From Girardinichthys multiradiatus (lineage: Eukaryota; Chordata; Actinopteri; Cyprinodontiformes; Goodeidae), in NCBI RefSeq assembly GCF_021462225.1, contig NC_061815.1, positions 47,095,873 to 47,159,872 on the forward strand: a stretch of 64,000 nt of DNA. The letters are read 5' to 3'. Positions 14,593-24,120 of the stretch are shown here, in pieces. Numbering within the stretch: the stretch's first letter is position 1; each line of letters opens with the position of its first letter. The notes under the pieces were generated by a model that did not search any database, was not told the DNA's origin, and saw only the letters and a list, made by a program, of their open reading frames with translations. The position numbers and the translations under genes are program-made.

Positions 14593-16514
14593 TATGGATC
14601 TGTACAATAAAATCAGGGGGTAACTTAATGAGAGTGGTGGGTGGTGCTTTTTTTTGGTTTACACACCGTGACTGCCCATGCTTTTCACTACAAATATATT
14701 GAAGCAGCAAAATGTTATTGTCTTCTAAGTCAGGGTACATTGAAGTAGCCTTGTTTAAACCAGCTGACTGGCAGTGTGCAGAAAAGGGTGGGGGGAGAGC
14801 AACGATGTGGTATACTATGCTACATAAAACCACAAACAACTTTAGTTTCTCTGGCACCTATTTAAAAAGGCTTTTAACCATAGGAACAGTATGAGTATGA
14901 CGAAAAAAATGTCAGTGGTTTTGGAACCAGAATGATTTTAAACTTTGATAACCCTAACCTTACTACGCATAACAAGCTCTTGTCTATCACCAAACATCTC
15001 TAACCTTGTTTTATACCTGTAGCGACTATCAACTTCCATCCATTTTTAGTCGCTTCTGGGTGCGGGCAATCCAGGTCCTAACGCACTCATAAGGTAATGT
15101 CCAGACTGGGAGATAAGTTTAGGAATGCTCCCATTTATTGAATTCAAGCTGAGTATTGAATGGAATCCAAAATCCAGGGTGGCGGTTTATGGCAGCATGC
15201 AAAAAGGTGGCAATTATGGTCAATATGTGGATATGATGAAGCCAAACCAGTATACAACAGAGAGCGGTAAAAAACCGTATGACCTCAACACACCCTAACC
15301 TCAGATGCCCTCTAACCCTGACACCTATATAGATTTCCCCCACACCGCCACCAGTGGTAGAGTAAAATATAGGTCAGAGTGTCCATTCACATTTAAACCA
15401 AACACTGCCACCAAACCAAACTGAATTATCAAACTATGACCAAACACCAAAAAACAAAAACTACAAATGGCTCCTATAATACCCATTCTATAATGACTAA
15501 AAGCTGCAGTGTCTACTTCCTTATACAGTACTGGAGAAAATAAAGCAAAGCTCACTCTGATATCTTTAAATAGATCAGGTTATATCATTTATAGACCAGA
15601 TGACGATCCCATGACACAAAGTAGGTCAAGGTATATAAAAAAACAAAAAACCTGAGCTCCCTTTAGGTCAAAGGTCGTTATCTATCTCACTCTTAAATAA
15701 AAACATTTCAGGAACTGACTTTAACATAGGTGCAGAAAAAGAAAGCCCCAACCTTCCCATCTTGGATCTTTATCCCGAGGATGAATGGTGTAGTGTGTGG
15801 TGATGCGGGGTGTTGACACTGAAGAGCAGGTCCTCCTGTGTATACTAGTGTAGAGTTGAGGGGCTGCAGAGTCCGTCTGTAATGTTGTTAATGCTCTGAT
15901 ACATCTGTGCGCTGCAAGAAAAGAAACAGGTCCCAGTTCAGACCAGTTCTAACAGTTGGGAATGGGACCTTTTACCTGGTTGAGATTGGTCTATTTTTAT
16001 CCTCCGAGGGAGTCTGAAATCAGGTCCATGAAAAAAAAAAGAATAAAACCTTTGAGCTTCATTAAGCTACGCAGACCAACAAAGTTATTTTCCCAAGAAC
16101 AAGCTAATGTCGTTAGCAAACTGCTGTCAAACAAATGTACAAGCATCAGTTTTGCATCTTTATCCAAATAAAAAGACAGCTGAAAACTTTACAAGGTTAA
16201 TTCATAAGGATAACCAAAAATATATTTATAATCCACAGCAGATCTTTTTTTTTCTCACTTCCTGTGACCTAAATAACCGCTTCAACTTTCACCTACATTA
16301 GCTCTACGCTAGCAGAACTGAGTATGCTAAGTCAAGCTTTTCTAAGAATACACTAACAAAATAAATAACAGACAAAATGCATCAAATTATCTAAAATAGC
16401 TGAGGGGTCATTTAATACACATTTTTTAATTGCTTGTTATTTTAAGTTATATCAAACTAAATCGGAGCCACAGGCTTACTTACTTTTACATGCGTATCTG
16501 CTGGCTGGAAACAT
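1293..16514 (-). CDS. etfdh: Electron transfer flavoprotein-ubiquinone oxidoreductase (ETF-QO), 12 of 13 coding exons
   Basis: Encodes the inner-mitochondrial-membrane flavoprotein that passes electrons from ETF (fed by acyl-CoA and amino-acid dehydrogenases) through FAD and a 4Fe-4S cluster to ubiquinone. Twelve minus-strand exons with GT/AG borders join in frame into about 568 residues that align end to end with vertebrate ETFDH (human 617 aa). Seen: an N-terminus rich in Arg/Ser/Thr and poor in acidic residues (mitochondrial presequence, residues 1 to about 40); the FAD dinucleotide motif GGGPAG at residues 80-85; the [20 protein letters not shown] segment of the second FAD region; and the first cluster cysteine in RFCPAG (Cys566). 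The final exon with the remaining three cluster cysteines is not found in 1-1292, so it lies left of the window. Known: loss in humans causes multiple acyl-CoA dehydrogenase deficiency. The next gene upstream is rxfp1, same strand, as in mammals. No stop or frameshift was seen, so the gene looks functional. Confidence 0.97.
2480..2624. mobile_element. Terminal remnant of a Tc1-like element
   Basis: The stretch AATAAACACTTAAAATATAT followed by a decayed end in GCGCCTG|TA resembles the long terminal inverted repeat of a common fish Tc1-like family. Only one end is present. It lies in an etfdh intron, between exons 12 and 11. Assignment is from recalled repeat resemblance. Confidence 0.35.
2820..3002 (-). 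CDS. etfdh: etfdh coding exon 11
   Basis: Acceptor TTCTAG|GGATCC and donor CAGAG|GTGAGG. Encodes [20 protein letters not shown] then [20 protein letters not shown]. This is the membrane-contacting hydrophobic region of ETF-QO. Confidence 0.96.
4202..4370 (-). CDS. etfdh: etfdh coding exon 10
   Basis: Acceptor CTTTAG|TGTATC and donor CTGCAG|GTAGAA. Encodes [20 protein letters not shown] and [20 protein letters not shown]. The first residue is Cys where human has Ser. Phase 1 out. Confidence 0.97.
5201..5344 (-). CDS. etfdh: etfdh coding exon 9
   Basis: Acceptor TTCCAG|GTTGGT and donor TTTCAG|GTAGGT. 48 codons, [20 protein letters not shown] to [10 protein letters not shown]. Confidence 0.97.
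5696..5836 (-). CDS. etfdh: etfdh coding exon 8
   Basis: Acceptor TTTTAG|CTGTGG and donor TTAGTG|GTGAGT. 47 codons: [20 protein letters not shown] then [20 protein letters not shown] and LVALGLV. This segment belongs to the ubiquinone-binding part of the family. Confidence 0.97.
6132..6278 (-). CDS. etfdh: etfdh coding exon 7
   Basis: Acceptor TTTCAG|GATGTT and donor AAGGAG|GTAATT. 49 codons, including [20 protein letters not shown] and [12 protein letters not shown], the conserved second FAD-contacting region. Confidence 0.97.
6455..6814 (-). mobile_element. tRNA-derived SINE in an etfdh intron
   Basis: Read on the minus strand, a GGGCTGCACGGTGGCGCAGT head carries a perfect RNA polymerase III box A (TGGCGCAGTTGG, complement of 6792-6803) and a perfect box B (GGTTCGATTCC, complement of 6749-6759), 33 bp apart. 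A unique body with the CATGGAGTTTGCATG and GATGGACTGGCGATCTGTCC stretches follows. This is a widespread teleost SINE-like repeat. It is not a functional tRNA gene: there is no cloverleaf beyond the promoter boxes. Confidence 0.8.
7440..7690 (+). repeat. Decayed interspersed repeat related to 41180-41760
   Basis: Shares the ordered landmarks ATTACTGCAAAG, AGTGACT, GGGTTTCCTTAGATA and GAAAAACTTTTTA with the better preserved copy at 41450-41660, but is more diverged and has lost the terminal CTATATAAATAAA block. Confidence 0.45.
8297..8374 (-). CDS. etfdh: etfdh coding exon 6
   Basis: Acceptor TTTCAG|GTCTTA and donor CCCAAG|GTAATG. 26 codons: [20 protein letters not shown] then KDGSPK. The 5' side intron (8375-11315) contains a Rex3-like LINE and the 3' side intron (6279-8296) a SINE. 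Confidence 0.96.
8640..10030. other. etfdh intron stretch without recognised features
   Basis: AT-rich, with several homopolymer A/T runs (for example 9790-9804 and 9869-9882). Section 8800-9240 has a slightly higher GC content and may be an old DNA-transposon remnant, but I cannot name it. Confidence 0.4.
10097..10935 (-). mobile_element. Rex3-like (RTE clade) non-LTR retrotransposon, 5'-truncated
   Basis: Minus-strand translation gives the reverse transcriptase core [20 protein letters not shown] and [20 protein letters not shown], a frameshift near 10737, then [20 protein letters not shown] through [20 protein letters not shown] and the RRPRGRP end. This is the standard end of teleost Rex3-type RTE elements. 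The 3' tail is a short (GATG/GACG)n run (complement of about 10103-10120), also typical. The 5' part is missing from 10935 on. The YADD catalytic motif is intact but the frame is broken, so it is dead. Sits in the etfdh intron between exons 6 and 5. Confidence 0.88.
11316..11434 (-). CDS. etfdh: etfdh coding exon 5
   Basis: Acceptor TTTAG|GACTGC and donor GCTGAG|GTGAGA. Encodes [20 protein letters not shown] and [19 protein letters not shown]. Phase 1 in, phase 0 out. Confidence 0.96.
11884..11965 (-). CDS. etfdh: etfdh coding exon 4
   Basis: Acceptor CCCAG|GCACCC and donor CCAG|GTAAAA. Encodes [20 protein letters not shown] then IPVPILPG, nearly identical to the mammalian segment. 82 nt, phase 0 in and phase 1 out. 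Confidence 0.95.
11983..12050 (-). repeat. 3' terminal fragment of an interspersed repeat
   Basis: On the minus strand it reads CCTTGAGACAACATGTGTTG, then TGATTTGGCGCTATATAAATAAAA and a short (TGAAT)n tail, the same 3' end as the repeat at 41700-41757. It begins 18 bp beyond the acceptor of etfdh exon 4. Confidence 0.6.
12905..13134 (-). CDS. etfdh: etfdh coding exon 3, FAD-binding motif
   Basis: Acceptor CATAG|GTATCG and donor GAGGA|GTAAGT. Encodes [20 protein letters not shown] and on to [22 protein letters not shown], the Rossmann ADP-binding region of ETF-QO. The GxGxxG-type loop is intact. Confidence 0.97.
13135..15752. other. etfdh intron 2, only a microsatellite recognised
   Basis: No exon, transposase or RT similarity was seen apart from the TA repeat at 14542-14589. 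The stretch 15040-15560 is mildly GC-richer and may be repeat-derived, class unknown. Confidence 0.4.
14542..14589. repeat. (TA)n microsatellite
   Basis: Twenty-four uninterrupted TA units in the intron between etfdh exons 2 and 3. Likely polymorphic. Confidence 0.97.
15753..15911 (-). CDS. etfdh: etfdh coding exon 2
   Basis: Acceptor TTGCAG|CG and donor GAAG|GTTGGG. Encodes the rest of the presequence and then [19 protein letters not shown], which matches the start of the mature vertebrate protein. In-frame length 2+52x3+1. Confidence 0.9.
16484..16514 (-). CDS. etfdh: etfdh coding exon 1 (start codon, presequence)
   Basis: The ATG at 16514-16512 opens [10 protein letters not shown], followed by the donor AAAA|GTAAGT. 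One base is left over (phase 1). This start was chosen because its phase joins exon 2 exactly and the continued frame leads through a presequence-like stretch into the conserved [14 protein letters not shown] segment. It is the least conserved exon, so it rests on phase and context rather than on identity. Confidence 0.75.
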
Positions 16515-16760
16515 CCTCTGTCCGCTAACGCTAACTCACCGGAAGACAGCAGCTCCTCTTTCAGAGTCAGTCAGAGAGAAGCTGTTCTGTGTTTCCTTCG
16601 AACCCGGTCCAAAGCTTATGCAAGGCCCGGCAAACATTACCTTACAAAACACGTCTCATAACTCAGACCGTGAGCAGCGTCATGAGCTGCGTCATGAGCT
16701 GCGCTGCTGCGTTTACGCAACAGTAACTGCGCATGTGTAGATCTCTATGCTCCACAACAT
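16515..16760 (-). promoter_or_regulatory. etfdh: etfdh 5' UTR and promoter region
   Basis: Sequence immediately upstream of the etfdh ATG is richer in GC and CpG than its surroundings and has no obvious TATA box. It holds a tandem 12-mer GCGTCATGAGCT (16677-16688 and 16689-16700) and a TGCGCATGTG match at about 16726-16735 that resembles an NRF-1 half-consensus. NRF-1 is a known activator of nuclear genes for mitochondrial proteins, but assigning the site here is inference. The transcription start is not determined. Confidence 0.5.
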
Positions 16761-16768
16761 TCAGACTC

Positions 16769-18201
16769 TGGAAGCAAATCGTTGCCATATTTCAAATGAA
16801 AAAGCATTTCCAGAAATGCTTTTTCATTTTAAGAATGTGGCTGCATTATTTGACCCATAAATAAAATTAGTAATCAATCATCCTATTTGAATTTGCATTT
16901 TCTTCTTCATGACTGCACATTTTATGCCATAATCAAAAAGAAAACAAAGCAGACATTGCTCTTTCGTTTTTGTGGTCTGCCAGCAAAGTACTGCCCAGAA
17001 CTCGAAAACGAAAAAGCATTCCGAGCTGCGGGCGCAGCAGAGTGACGTCAGCAGCAGCTCTTCCTCAGCTCTCTGCTGACCGAGCTACCCATCTTGTTCG
17101 GTAGGGGGCGCTGTGCACGTCTGCATTGCATTACATTGCAAACGTGCTGAGAAATTGATTGAATTGCAGCAGGACCGAGCTCAATTTGTGGCAGTGGCAG
17201 ACAGAACTGGCAGTTCCGATGGCATCCTTATGGCCTGGAACATCCAGCGTGTTTTTAAGCATTTATTTATATTTTTCTGTGAGTGACAATTCAGAATAGC
17301 CACTCGTGCTCTATAATAAACCGGCTGTTTGTGCAATAAATCTTCGTCATCCTTTCAACACGTCACACATACAGATAGTGCTATTTATTTTCCATGTCAA
17401 GTAAATACAATCACATTATGTTATGGGTCTAAAGCTGTTTATTAAATAATAATCAATAATGAAATCATAATGTAAAGGCAACAGGCTATAACAACAATGA
17501 CAACCCATTTGCCGATAATCAGCATCAGCTTCCACAAAAACAGCGGCAACCGCATTGGCAAGCTTTTACAGCCGGTCTGGCACCTTCTGGCATCCTCGTG
17601 GAATCCCCTGCCACCCTGCAGCAGGCTGTGGAGGAACTGCCTGCTGCGCCCTGCAGCGCCCCCTACCGAACAAGATGGGTAGCTCGGTCAGCAGGGAGCT
17701 GAGGAAGAGCGGCTGCTGACGTCACTCTGCTGCGCCCGCCGCTCAGAATGCTTTTTCGTTTTCGAGTTCTGGGCAGTACTTTGCGGGCAGACCACGAAAA
17801 CGAAAAAGCAATGTTTGCTTTGTTTTCTTTTTGATTATGGCATAAAATGTGCAGTCATGAAGAAGAAAATGCAAATTGGATGATTGATCACTAATTTTAT
17901 TTATGAGTCAAACAATGCAGCCACATTCTTAAAATGAAAAAGCATTTCTGGAAATGCTTTCTCATTTTCAAATTTTACATTTCAAATTGAATTTTGGTAT
18001 CTATTTGCTGGGGTACATTTTGAAAAATAAATCTCAAATGTCTTTTTCATTTTAATTAAGTGAAAGAATGAGCAGTCTTGAAGAAGAAAATTAAAATGCA
18101 AATAGGATTATTGATAACTAATTTAATTTATGAGTCAAACAATGCAGCCACATTCTTAAAATGAAAATGTTCATTTGAAATATGGTAACGATTTGCTTCC
18201 A
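16769..18201. mobile_element. Foldback-type non-autonomous DNA element with about 350-bp inverted arms
   Basis: The left arm (16769 to about 17118) reappears inverted at about 17643-17990 with only scattered differences. The right arm is extended by a diverged partial repeat of its own outer half (about 18000-18201), so the two outer tips TGGAAGCAAATCGTT and its complement sit at 16769 and 18201. Each arm contains a near-perfect internal palindrome (16795-16828; 17931-17968), a perfect TGACGTCA octamer (17043-17050; 17717-17724) and a CTACCGAACAAGATGG motif or its complement. The interior (17119-17642) has no credible gene. No clear target-site duplication was seen. The superfamily is not recognised. 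Confidence 0.8.
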
Positions 18202-19854
18202 TATTATACATGTTATAGTGTATAAATCTGTCTTGTTTTAGATTGGGGACAGTGGTAAAAACTTCATGGGTAAATTAGAAAATGATGCTGTTGTAGTGGC
18301 TAACTTTCTTGACTTGACAGTGAGCTTTTTATTGCTAAATAATCAAATTAAAGTGTTCAGCTTGTGCAACAAAATTAATAAATTCATATTTTAATGTACA
18401 CAGAATAATTTAACTACAAAGGCTTTATGGATGTACTTGAACATTTATTTTACAACCACGTGGAGCAATAATAAGTGGCTGCATAAAATGATTACAGGGT
18501 TTAAGGATAATTTAAAAAAAAATATTTGTTTTCATAGTTCCATAGCATTTTAATCTGTTAAGTTTTGTAAATGTATGCATGTTGTATTCTTGTAAAAGAA
18601 TTACACCAAATTATAGTGACAGGATGAAAACAAGTAGAGCTTACTACATGGCCTTTCCATCAACATTTGTTTTACAAATGATATTTCACAAAAATGTAAT
18701 AAAATATGAAAACATTAGGGTCAGATCTGAGGCCTAGTTACATAGTAAAACTCTTGAACACAAGTCATCAATCATGAAAAAAACAACTGACGGGCTTCTA
18801 AAACAAATTTTTATCTTTTTGTAAATATGGGAGAGAAAGAAGAGAATACAACATGCATACAGTTACAAAAATCAAGATTAAAATGCTAATTAACTATGAA
18901 AAAAAATGTTAATTTTTAAATTATCCTTGAACCCTGTTATCATTTTATGCAGGCACTGGTAATTGCTCCACACGGAGGAATGTACTTTTACAGAAGCTTA
19001 GCTGATAGTGTTTGCTGCTGTTTATTGTCTTATTATAAGAAATGTTTTCTTTTGCTGCTAAGTTCTCAAGTCTTTGATTTCTACATGGGGCAAAATCCAC
19101 ATTTTCAGGAATAAACACATTAGGTTGGGCCATAGAACGACAACATGAATCACTGTATACAGTATTTGATTCAACACTACGCCTGGCAATTACTGTTATC
19201 AGCTTACCAGTTTAATAGCAGCCATTGGTGTATGATATTATATAAAATTGTTTGTTACTAGTTGTGGGGTTTGCATTTTCTGACATGTAATGCCAGATTC
19301 TTCAGTTTTTAAGTACTTTGAAAAAGTGATTGACAGAAAACAGTTTTTTCATTTACCATCTGTAATTATTCACTCTGAGTGCTGATTTTTCTTTGGGCTT
19401 AAAATGACATTTTTTTGGGTCAGCTCAGTACTGGGACATAAGCCCTGTGGGGCTTCCCAGCATCTGTGTTCTAATATAAACTTTCTCTAATTTTAAAATT
19501 ACATAATCTACTTAAAACTGCAATGGGAGAATGCTACAAAGCATTTGGGATTTTTCATATCAATAATGTTAACAGTGTTTTTGAAAATGTCCTGAAAACA
19601 AAAATTAAAACAAAACATATATATATGTTTTCATGGAATAAACTGCTTCTAAATGCTGGCTGGAGTATTACTAGTGAACATGCCACAACATCATTAGTAT
19701 TATTTTGATATTGAATATTAAAAATATATAACAGAGACTTTACAGATATAACTTCTAACTGAACAATGCAAGATAATATTTATTTTCTGAAAACATCAAC
19801 AAAACATTAATAATGTAATAATGATATATATAGTAAGTTATTTTTGGAAAAAGG
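18202..19854. other. Intergenic AT-rich DNA, nothing recognised
   Basis: Between the foldback element and the first LINE. Many short A/T runs and no coding-like frame. Confidence 0.5.
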
Positions 19855-22755
19855 AGGCAGGAGAGGATGCTGGTGTGATCTGTTCGCAGCTTCTTCTCAC
19901 GTATTGTTGTAGATTGTTGAGGTCATTCGGACGGATTAGCTGGGCACTTATGACAACTTGTGCCTTTGCATCCTACATTTCGATAAGAGTTTCTGCTTAC
20001 TGTCTCTTTGACGAAGCGGATTAGCAACGTATCCGATCCACTGCTACCAGCGTCAGCTTCAGTGTCCATCCCCCGGCAGGCTGAACCTACGTCCATACCT
20101 CGGCTAGCTGGACCTGTCCTGCTGTCATGAGCCTGTGTGGAAGCCTGCAGTAGCGGACCTGGATGTCCTGACAACTGATGCTCTTACTAACATGAACCAT
20201 CTTGCTGCATGCCTAGCCACCGTTAGCACCGTGGTTAACGCTGACACATACGACATGATGCTGAAATATAATGCTTCCAAGTTGCTGAGCCTAAATGGAC
20301 ACGTTGCTCCTCCATCTATTGCTCTTATCAGGCAATCTGATATATTGTGCCGGCCACGATACATCCATAGAAGCCTCAAAAAGAAAGTTTGTTTATGCCC
20401 AAAAAAATCGTGAAGGTACCAACACACACTAGGGGCCACATATTAGACTTGGTCATCACTGAAAAAACTTCCATCAACAACGTGGAAGTCTATATCTTGG
20501 TGTTTCTGACCACTTGGTGGTATTGATGGTCTTCATATCTTCGCTACCTGCTGTGTGACAGAAGCGGCAAATATCTTCCTGCAATTGGAGACACATTGAC
20601 CTTACCACCTTGACCACTGACCTCCCATGTACCCTTTGTCCCATTCCTGCAAAATTGGATGAACTAGTGATGCATTATAACTCCTCCCTGAGTGCCATTT
20701 TTGACCTCCATGCCCCTGTTAGGTCACGTGAGGTCAGTTTTAAACGCTCTGCACGCTGGTTCACTAAGGAGCTGAGCCAGATGAAAACGGCTAGCTGAAT
20801 CCTGCATGGAACGTCATTTTAGACAGTCTGGATTCATAGTGCAGAAGCTTGCTTTTCATGATCATCAGAAGACATACGCCAAACTGCTGAAGGATATGCA
20901 CTCTAAATTCTATTCCAACCTTATTAATAAAAATCTTGGAAACCCCGAGCAGCTTTTCTCAAAAATAAATTCTCTGTTGCCACAGGTGCCTCGTATCAAT
21001 ACAACAACTGAGGAGCAACGCAATCGTCTTATTAACTTTTTCAGAGTAAAGGTTAGCAAGATCCATTCCTCCTTAACAGGTTCCTCTTTTGTGTCTCCCC
21101 CTGCCTTGGAACCTTCATCTGGGACTTCCCAATGTTCACTGAAGTCCTATGCAACCACACTGAGGAAATCCTGCAGGCAATGAAAGCTTCATCATTTATC
21201 TTAGATCCCATTCCAACGGCTTTGTTTAAATCGCTCACTTCCATTGTTAGTCCAATTATCACCCATCTTGTTAATCTCTCTCTTCGATATGCTCAAGTTC
21301 CAACTGTGCTGTAAGCAGCCGTCATCCGCCCTCTGCTCAAAAAGCCAAGTCTGAATCCAGATGACCTTGCAAACTATAGGCCTATTTCCAACCTTGCTTT
21401 TTTGTCCAAGGTCCTTGAGAAAGTTGTTTCCCCCCAGCTCCAACTCCATCTGAAGAACAGCAACTTATTTGAAAAGTTCCAGTCAGGTTTTTGTTCAGGA
21501 CATAGCACAGAAACAACTTTGTTTTGGGTGACAAATGACCCTTTGATGACAGCTGATGTTGGGTCACAATCTCTCCTCATTCTCCTAGATCTGTCAGCTG
21601 CTTTTGACACAGTGGACCACGCTATCGTCCTGGACCGCCTCCATGATACTGCTGGACTGTCAGGCAACACCTTAGTGTGGTTCAAAACATACCTCTCTGA
21701 CAGAACCGAATATATTTTGTTGGAATCATGTAAGTCCAGACAACTCCTTGTTATGCATGGTGTCCCCAAAGGATCAGTCTTTGGCCCCCTGCTTTTTGTC
21801 AACTACATCCTTCCACTTGGTTGTGTCATCAGCAGACACAATCCGTCATTCCACTGCCGCGCTGAAGACACACAACTATACATTAGAAATGCCCCAAACC
21901 CTTCCATAGCTCTGTCCATTGTTGCTTCCTGTCTTGAGAAGATTAAGGACTGGATGAACAGCAACTTTCTTCAGCTCACCAGCTCACCAACCCCTCAATG
22001 TCACTGCTCTCCTTTGACAGTCAGGTTATTACTCTCTCTCCCTCAGTAACTAACCTAGGTGTCAGGTTTGACCAACAACTCTTTGAAGACCAGTGTAAAG
22101 AATGTATCTAAGACCTCATTCCACCACCTTCACAACATCTCCAAGATCCGCCCACGTCTTTCCAGCTCAGATGCAGAATAACTTACCCATGCCTTTGTTT
22201 CCTCCAGACTGGATTACTGCAATGGACTTTTTTCGGGGATCTCCTCCAAAAACATTTGAAAATTACAGTATATTCAGAACAATGCCGCAAGTCCTCATGC
22301 AAGTACGAGCATATCACACCCATCATTTACTCCCTCCACTGGCTTCCAGTCTCATTTCGCATCCAATATAAAATTCTTCTGCTTACCCATAGATGCATCA
22401 ACAGGCATGGTCCACCTTATCTACAGGAACTCATTCAGCTCCAAACCACCACCCGCACCCTCAGGTCGTCCAGCGGCCGGCTCCTCCAGGTCCTCTCTAC
22501 CAGGCTCAGAACCATGGGGGACAGAGCCTTTTGCTCTGTTGCACCCCGGCTCTGGAATAGCCTCCCTCCAGCATTGAGAGAAGTGCAGAGTCTGGATTCT
22601 TTTACTTAAGCCATTCTTGTTCAGGAAAGTTTTAACTGCTAAATACTTATTTTACTCAAGTGTTTTTTTGTTCTTGTTTTTTAATTGTAGCACTCAGATT
22701 GTTTGGAATGAAAAGTGCATTATAAATAAAATGTATTATTATTATTATTAATGCT
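19855..22755 (+). mobile_element. L2-like LINE, decayed
   Basis: Pieces in order on the plus strand: the endonuclease end PTHTRGHILDLVIT (about 20420-20460); a pre-RT linker (20806-21183); the reverse transcriptase 21402-22049 with SLLILLDLSAAFDTVDHAIV, GLSGNTLVWFKTYLSDR and HGVPKGSVFGPLL; and the C-terminus ITPIIYSLHWLPVSFRIQYK and FCSVAPRLWNSLPPALREVQ (22256-22609). The 3' end is an (ATT)n tail at 22735-22750. The catalytic box reads RAED at 21858-21869 instead of YADD, and several frameshifts and stops divide the frame, so it is dead. The 5' boundary is approximate. Confidence 0.85.
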
Positions 22756-22759
22756 CATA

Positions 22760-24120
22760 CCTTGTTTGCTATGGTCAGCAGATTAACAAACCCTTCTCTG
22801 TCATAGCATCTGATTTGATTCAATTAATAAACTCATCCATGTTGTCAGTTCTTTTCCCCCAGGCCTGAAAAACAGCAGTTTTCAAACCACTGTTGAAATG
22901 AACAAAGTTGCTAATGCAAAATTTCAGACCCATCTCAAATTTCCCGTGCATCAGTAGGTTATTTAAAAAGCTGTGTATCAACAGTAAAATATCTTAACGA
23001 TGACGACATGTCTTCCAATCAGGTATCCATGCTCATCACAGTACTGAGATTGCCCTTGTCAAGGTGTTCAATGACATCCTCATAAATACAAACTGTGGAA
23101 GAACCACAGTGCTGATATTATTGGACCTCAGTGCAGCATTCGACAGTTGGTCACGTTATATTACTGGAGTGGAGATAAGTTACCATAACTATGCAGATGA
23201 CACACAGGTCTAAAATGCAATGTCACCAGGTCATGAACCTATTCAAGCATTGGACAGATGCAGAGAACAAATCAATACGTGGATGTGCCATAATTTTCAT
23301 CAGTTGAATAAAAACAAAACTGAAGTTTTAAACTAAAGGAGGAGCCATCAAGAGTCAGCACGCAGCTTCAGTTACTACAGCTAGAAATTACAGATCAGGC
23401 CTGAAATCTGGGTGTAGTGATGGACTCAGAACTGAACCTTCAAAGGCACATAAAAAAAAATCACTAAGCCAGCCTTCTATCACCAGAAGACATGTCCACC
23501 ATTAAAAGGACTAATGTCCCAGCAGGATCTTAAAAAACACATCCATGTGAATTTATCCCTGCACCTGTGTCTTCACAGGTCTGCCTAAAAGGTCCATTAG
23601 ACCGCTGCAGCTGATCCAGAACGCTGCTATCCGCATCCTCACTAGAACTAAGAAAGTAGAGCACAACACCCCAGTCCTAAAGTTCCAACACTGGCTCCCA
23701 GTACCTCAGAGAACAGAGTTTAGAATGAATCTGTTAGTCTATAAATCATTGAACGGCTTATCACCAAAGTACATTAAAGATTTGTTGCCTTTGTATCAAC
23801 CTTCCAGACCACTCAGGTCTTCTGGTAAAAGTCTACTCTGCATCCCCAGAACCAGAACCAAACAGAGATCTTATGCTCCACTAATCTGAAATGAGAAAAC
23901 AGCAAAAATGCAGAAAGGTTAAAAACCCATTTGTTTAGAGTTGCTTTTACTTATTCTATTTAAATTAATACCTGACACATCATTAATTTTAGTCCGTTTC
24001 ATTACTTGCCTTTATTATGCCACTGCAATGTATTTTTATGTTTTCTTCAATATTTTGCATGTAGTTTTGATTTCTTAAACAGTTTAATTGCTTTTTATAT
24101 CACAATGGAAACACCCTATT
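22760..24120 (+). mobile_element. Second LINE fragment, head to tail with the first
   Basis: The plus strand encodes HSTEIALVKVFNDILINTN and TVLILLDLSAAFDS (about 23035-23150), then after a large internal deletion NLGVVMDSELNLQRHIKK (23408 on), PLQLIQNAAIRILTRTKKVE and LLVYKSLNGLSPKYIKDLLP (23600-23800). It belongs to an L2-like group but is a different lineage from its neighbour. The YADD region is largely deleted. Confidence 0.75.

Noticed and set aside
17497..17682. 61-codon frame inside the foldback element
   Set aside because: Short, partly within the inverted arm and without similarity to any transposase.
20135..20413. 92-codon plus-strand frame near the start of the first LINE
   Set aside because: Overlaps the decayed endonuclease region of the LINE and shows no domain of its own.
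21402..22609. Reverse-transcriptase-like frames as a host gene
   Set aside because: They are ordered pieces of an L2-like LINE with frameshifts, a damaged catalytic box and a microsatellite 3' tail.
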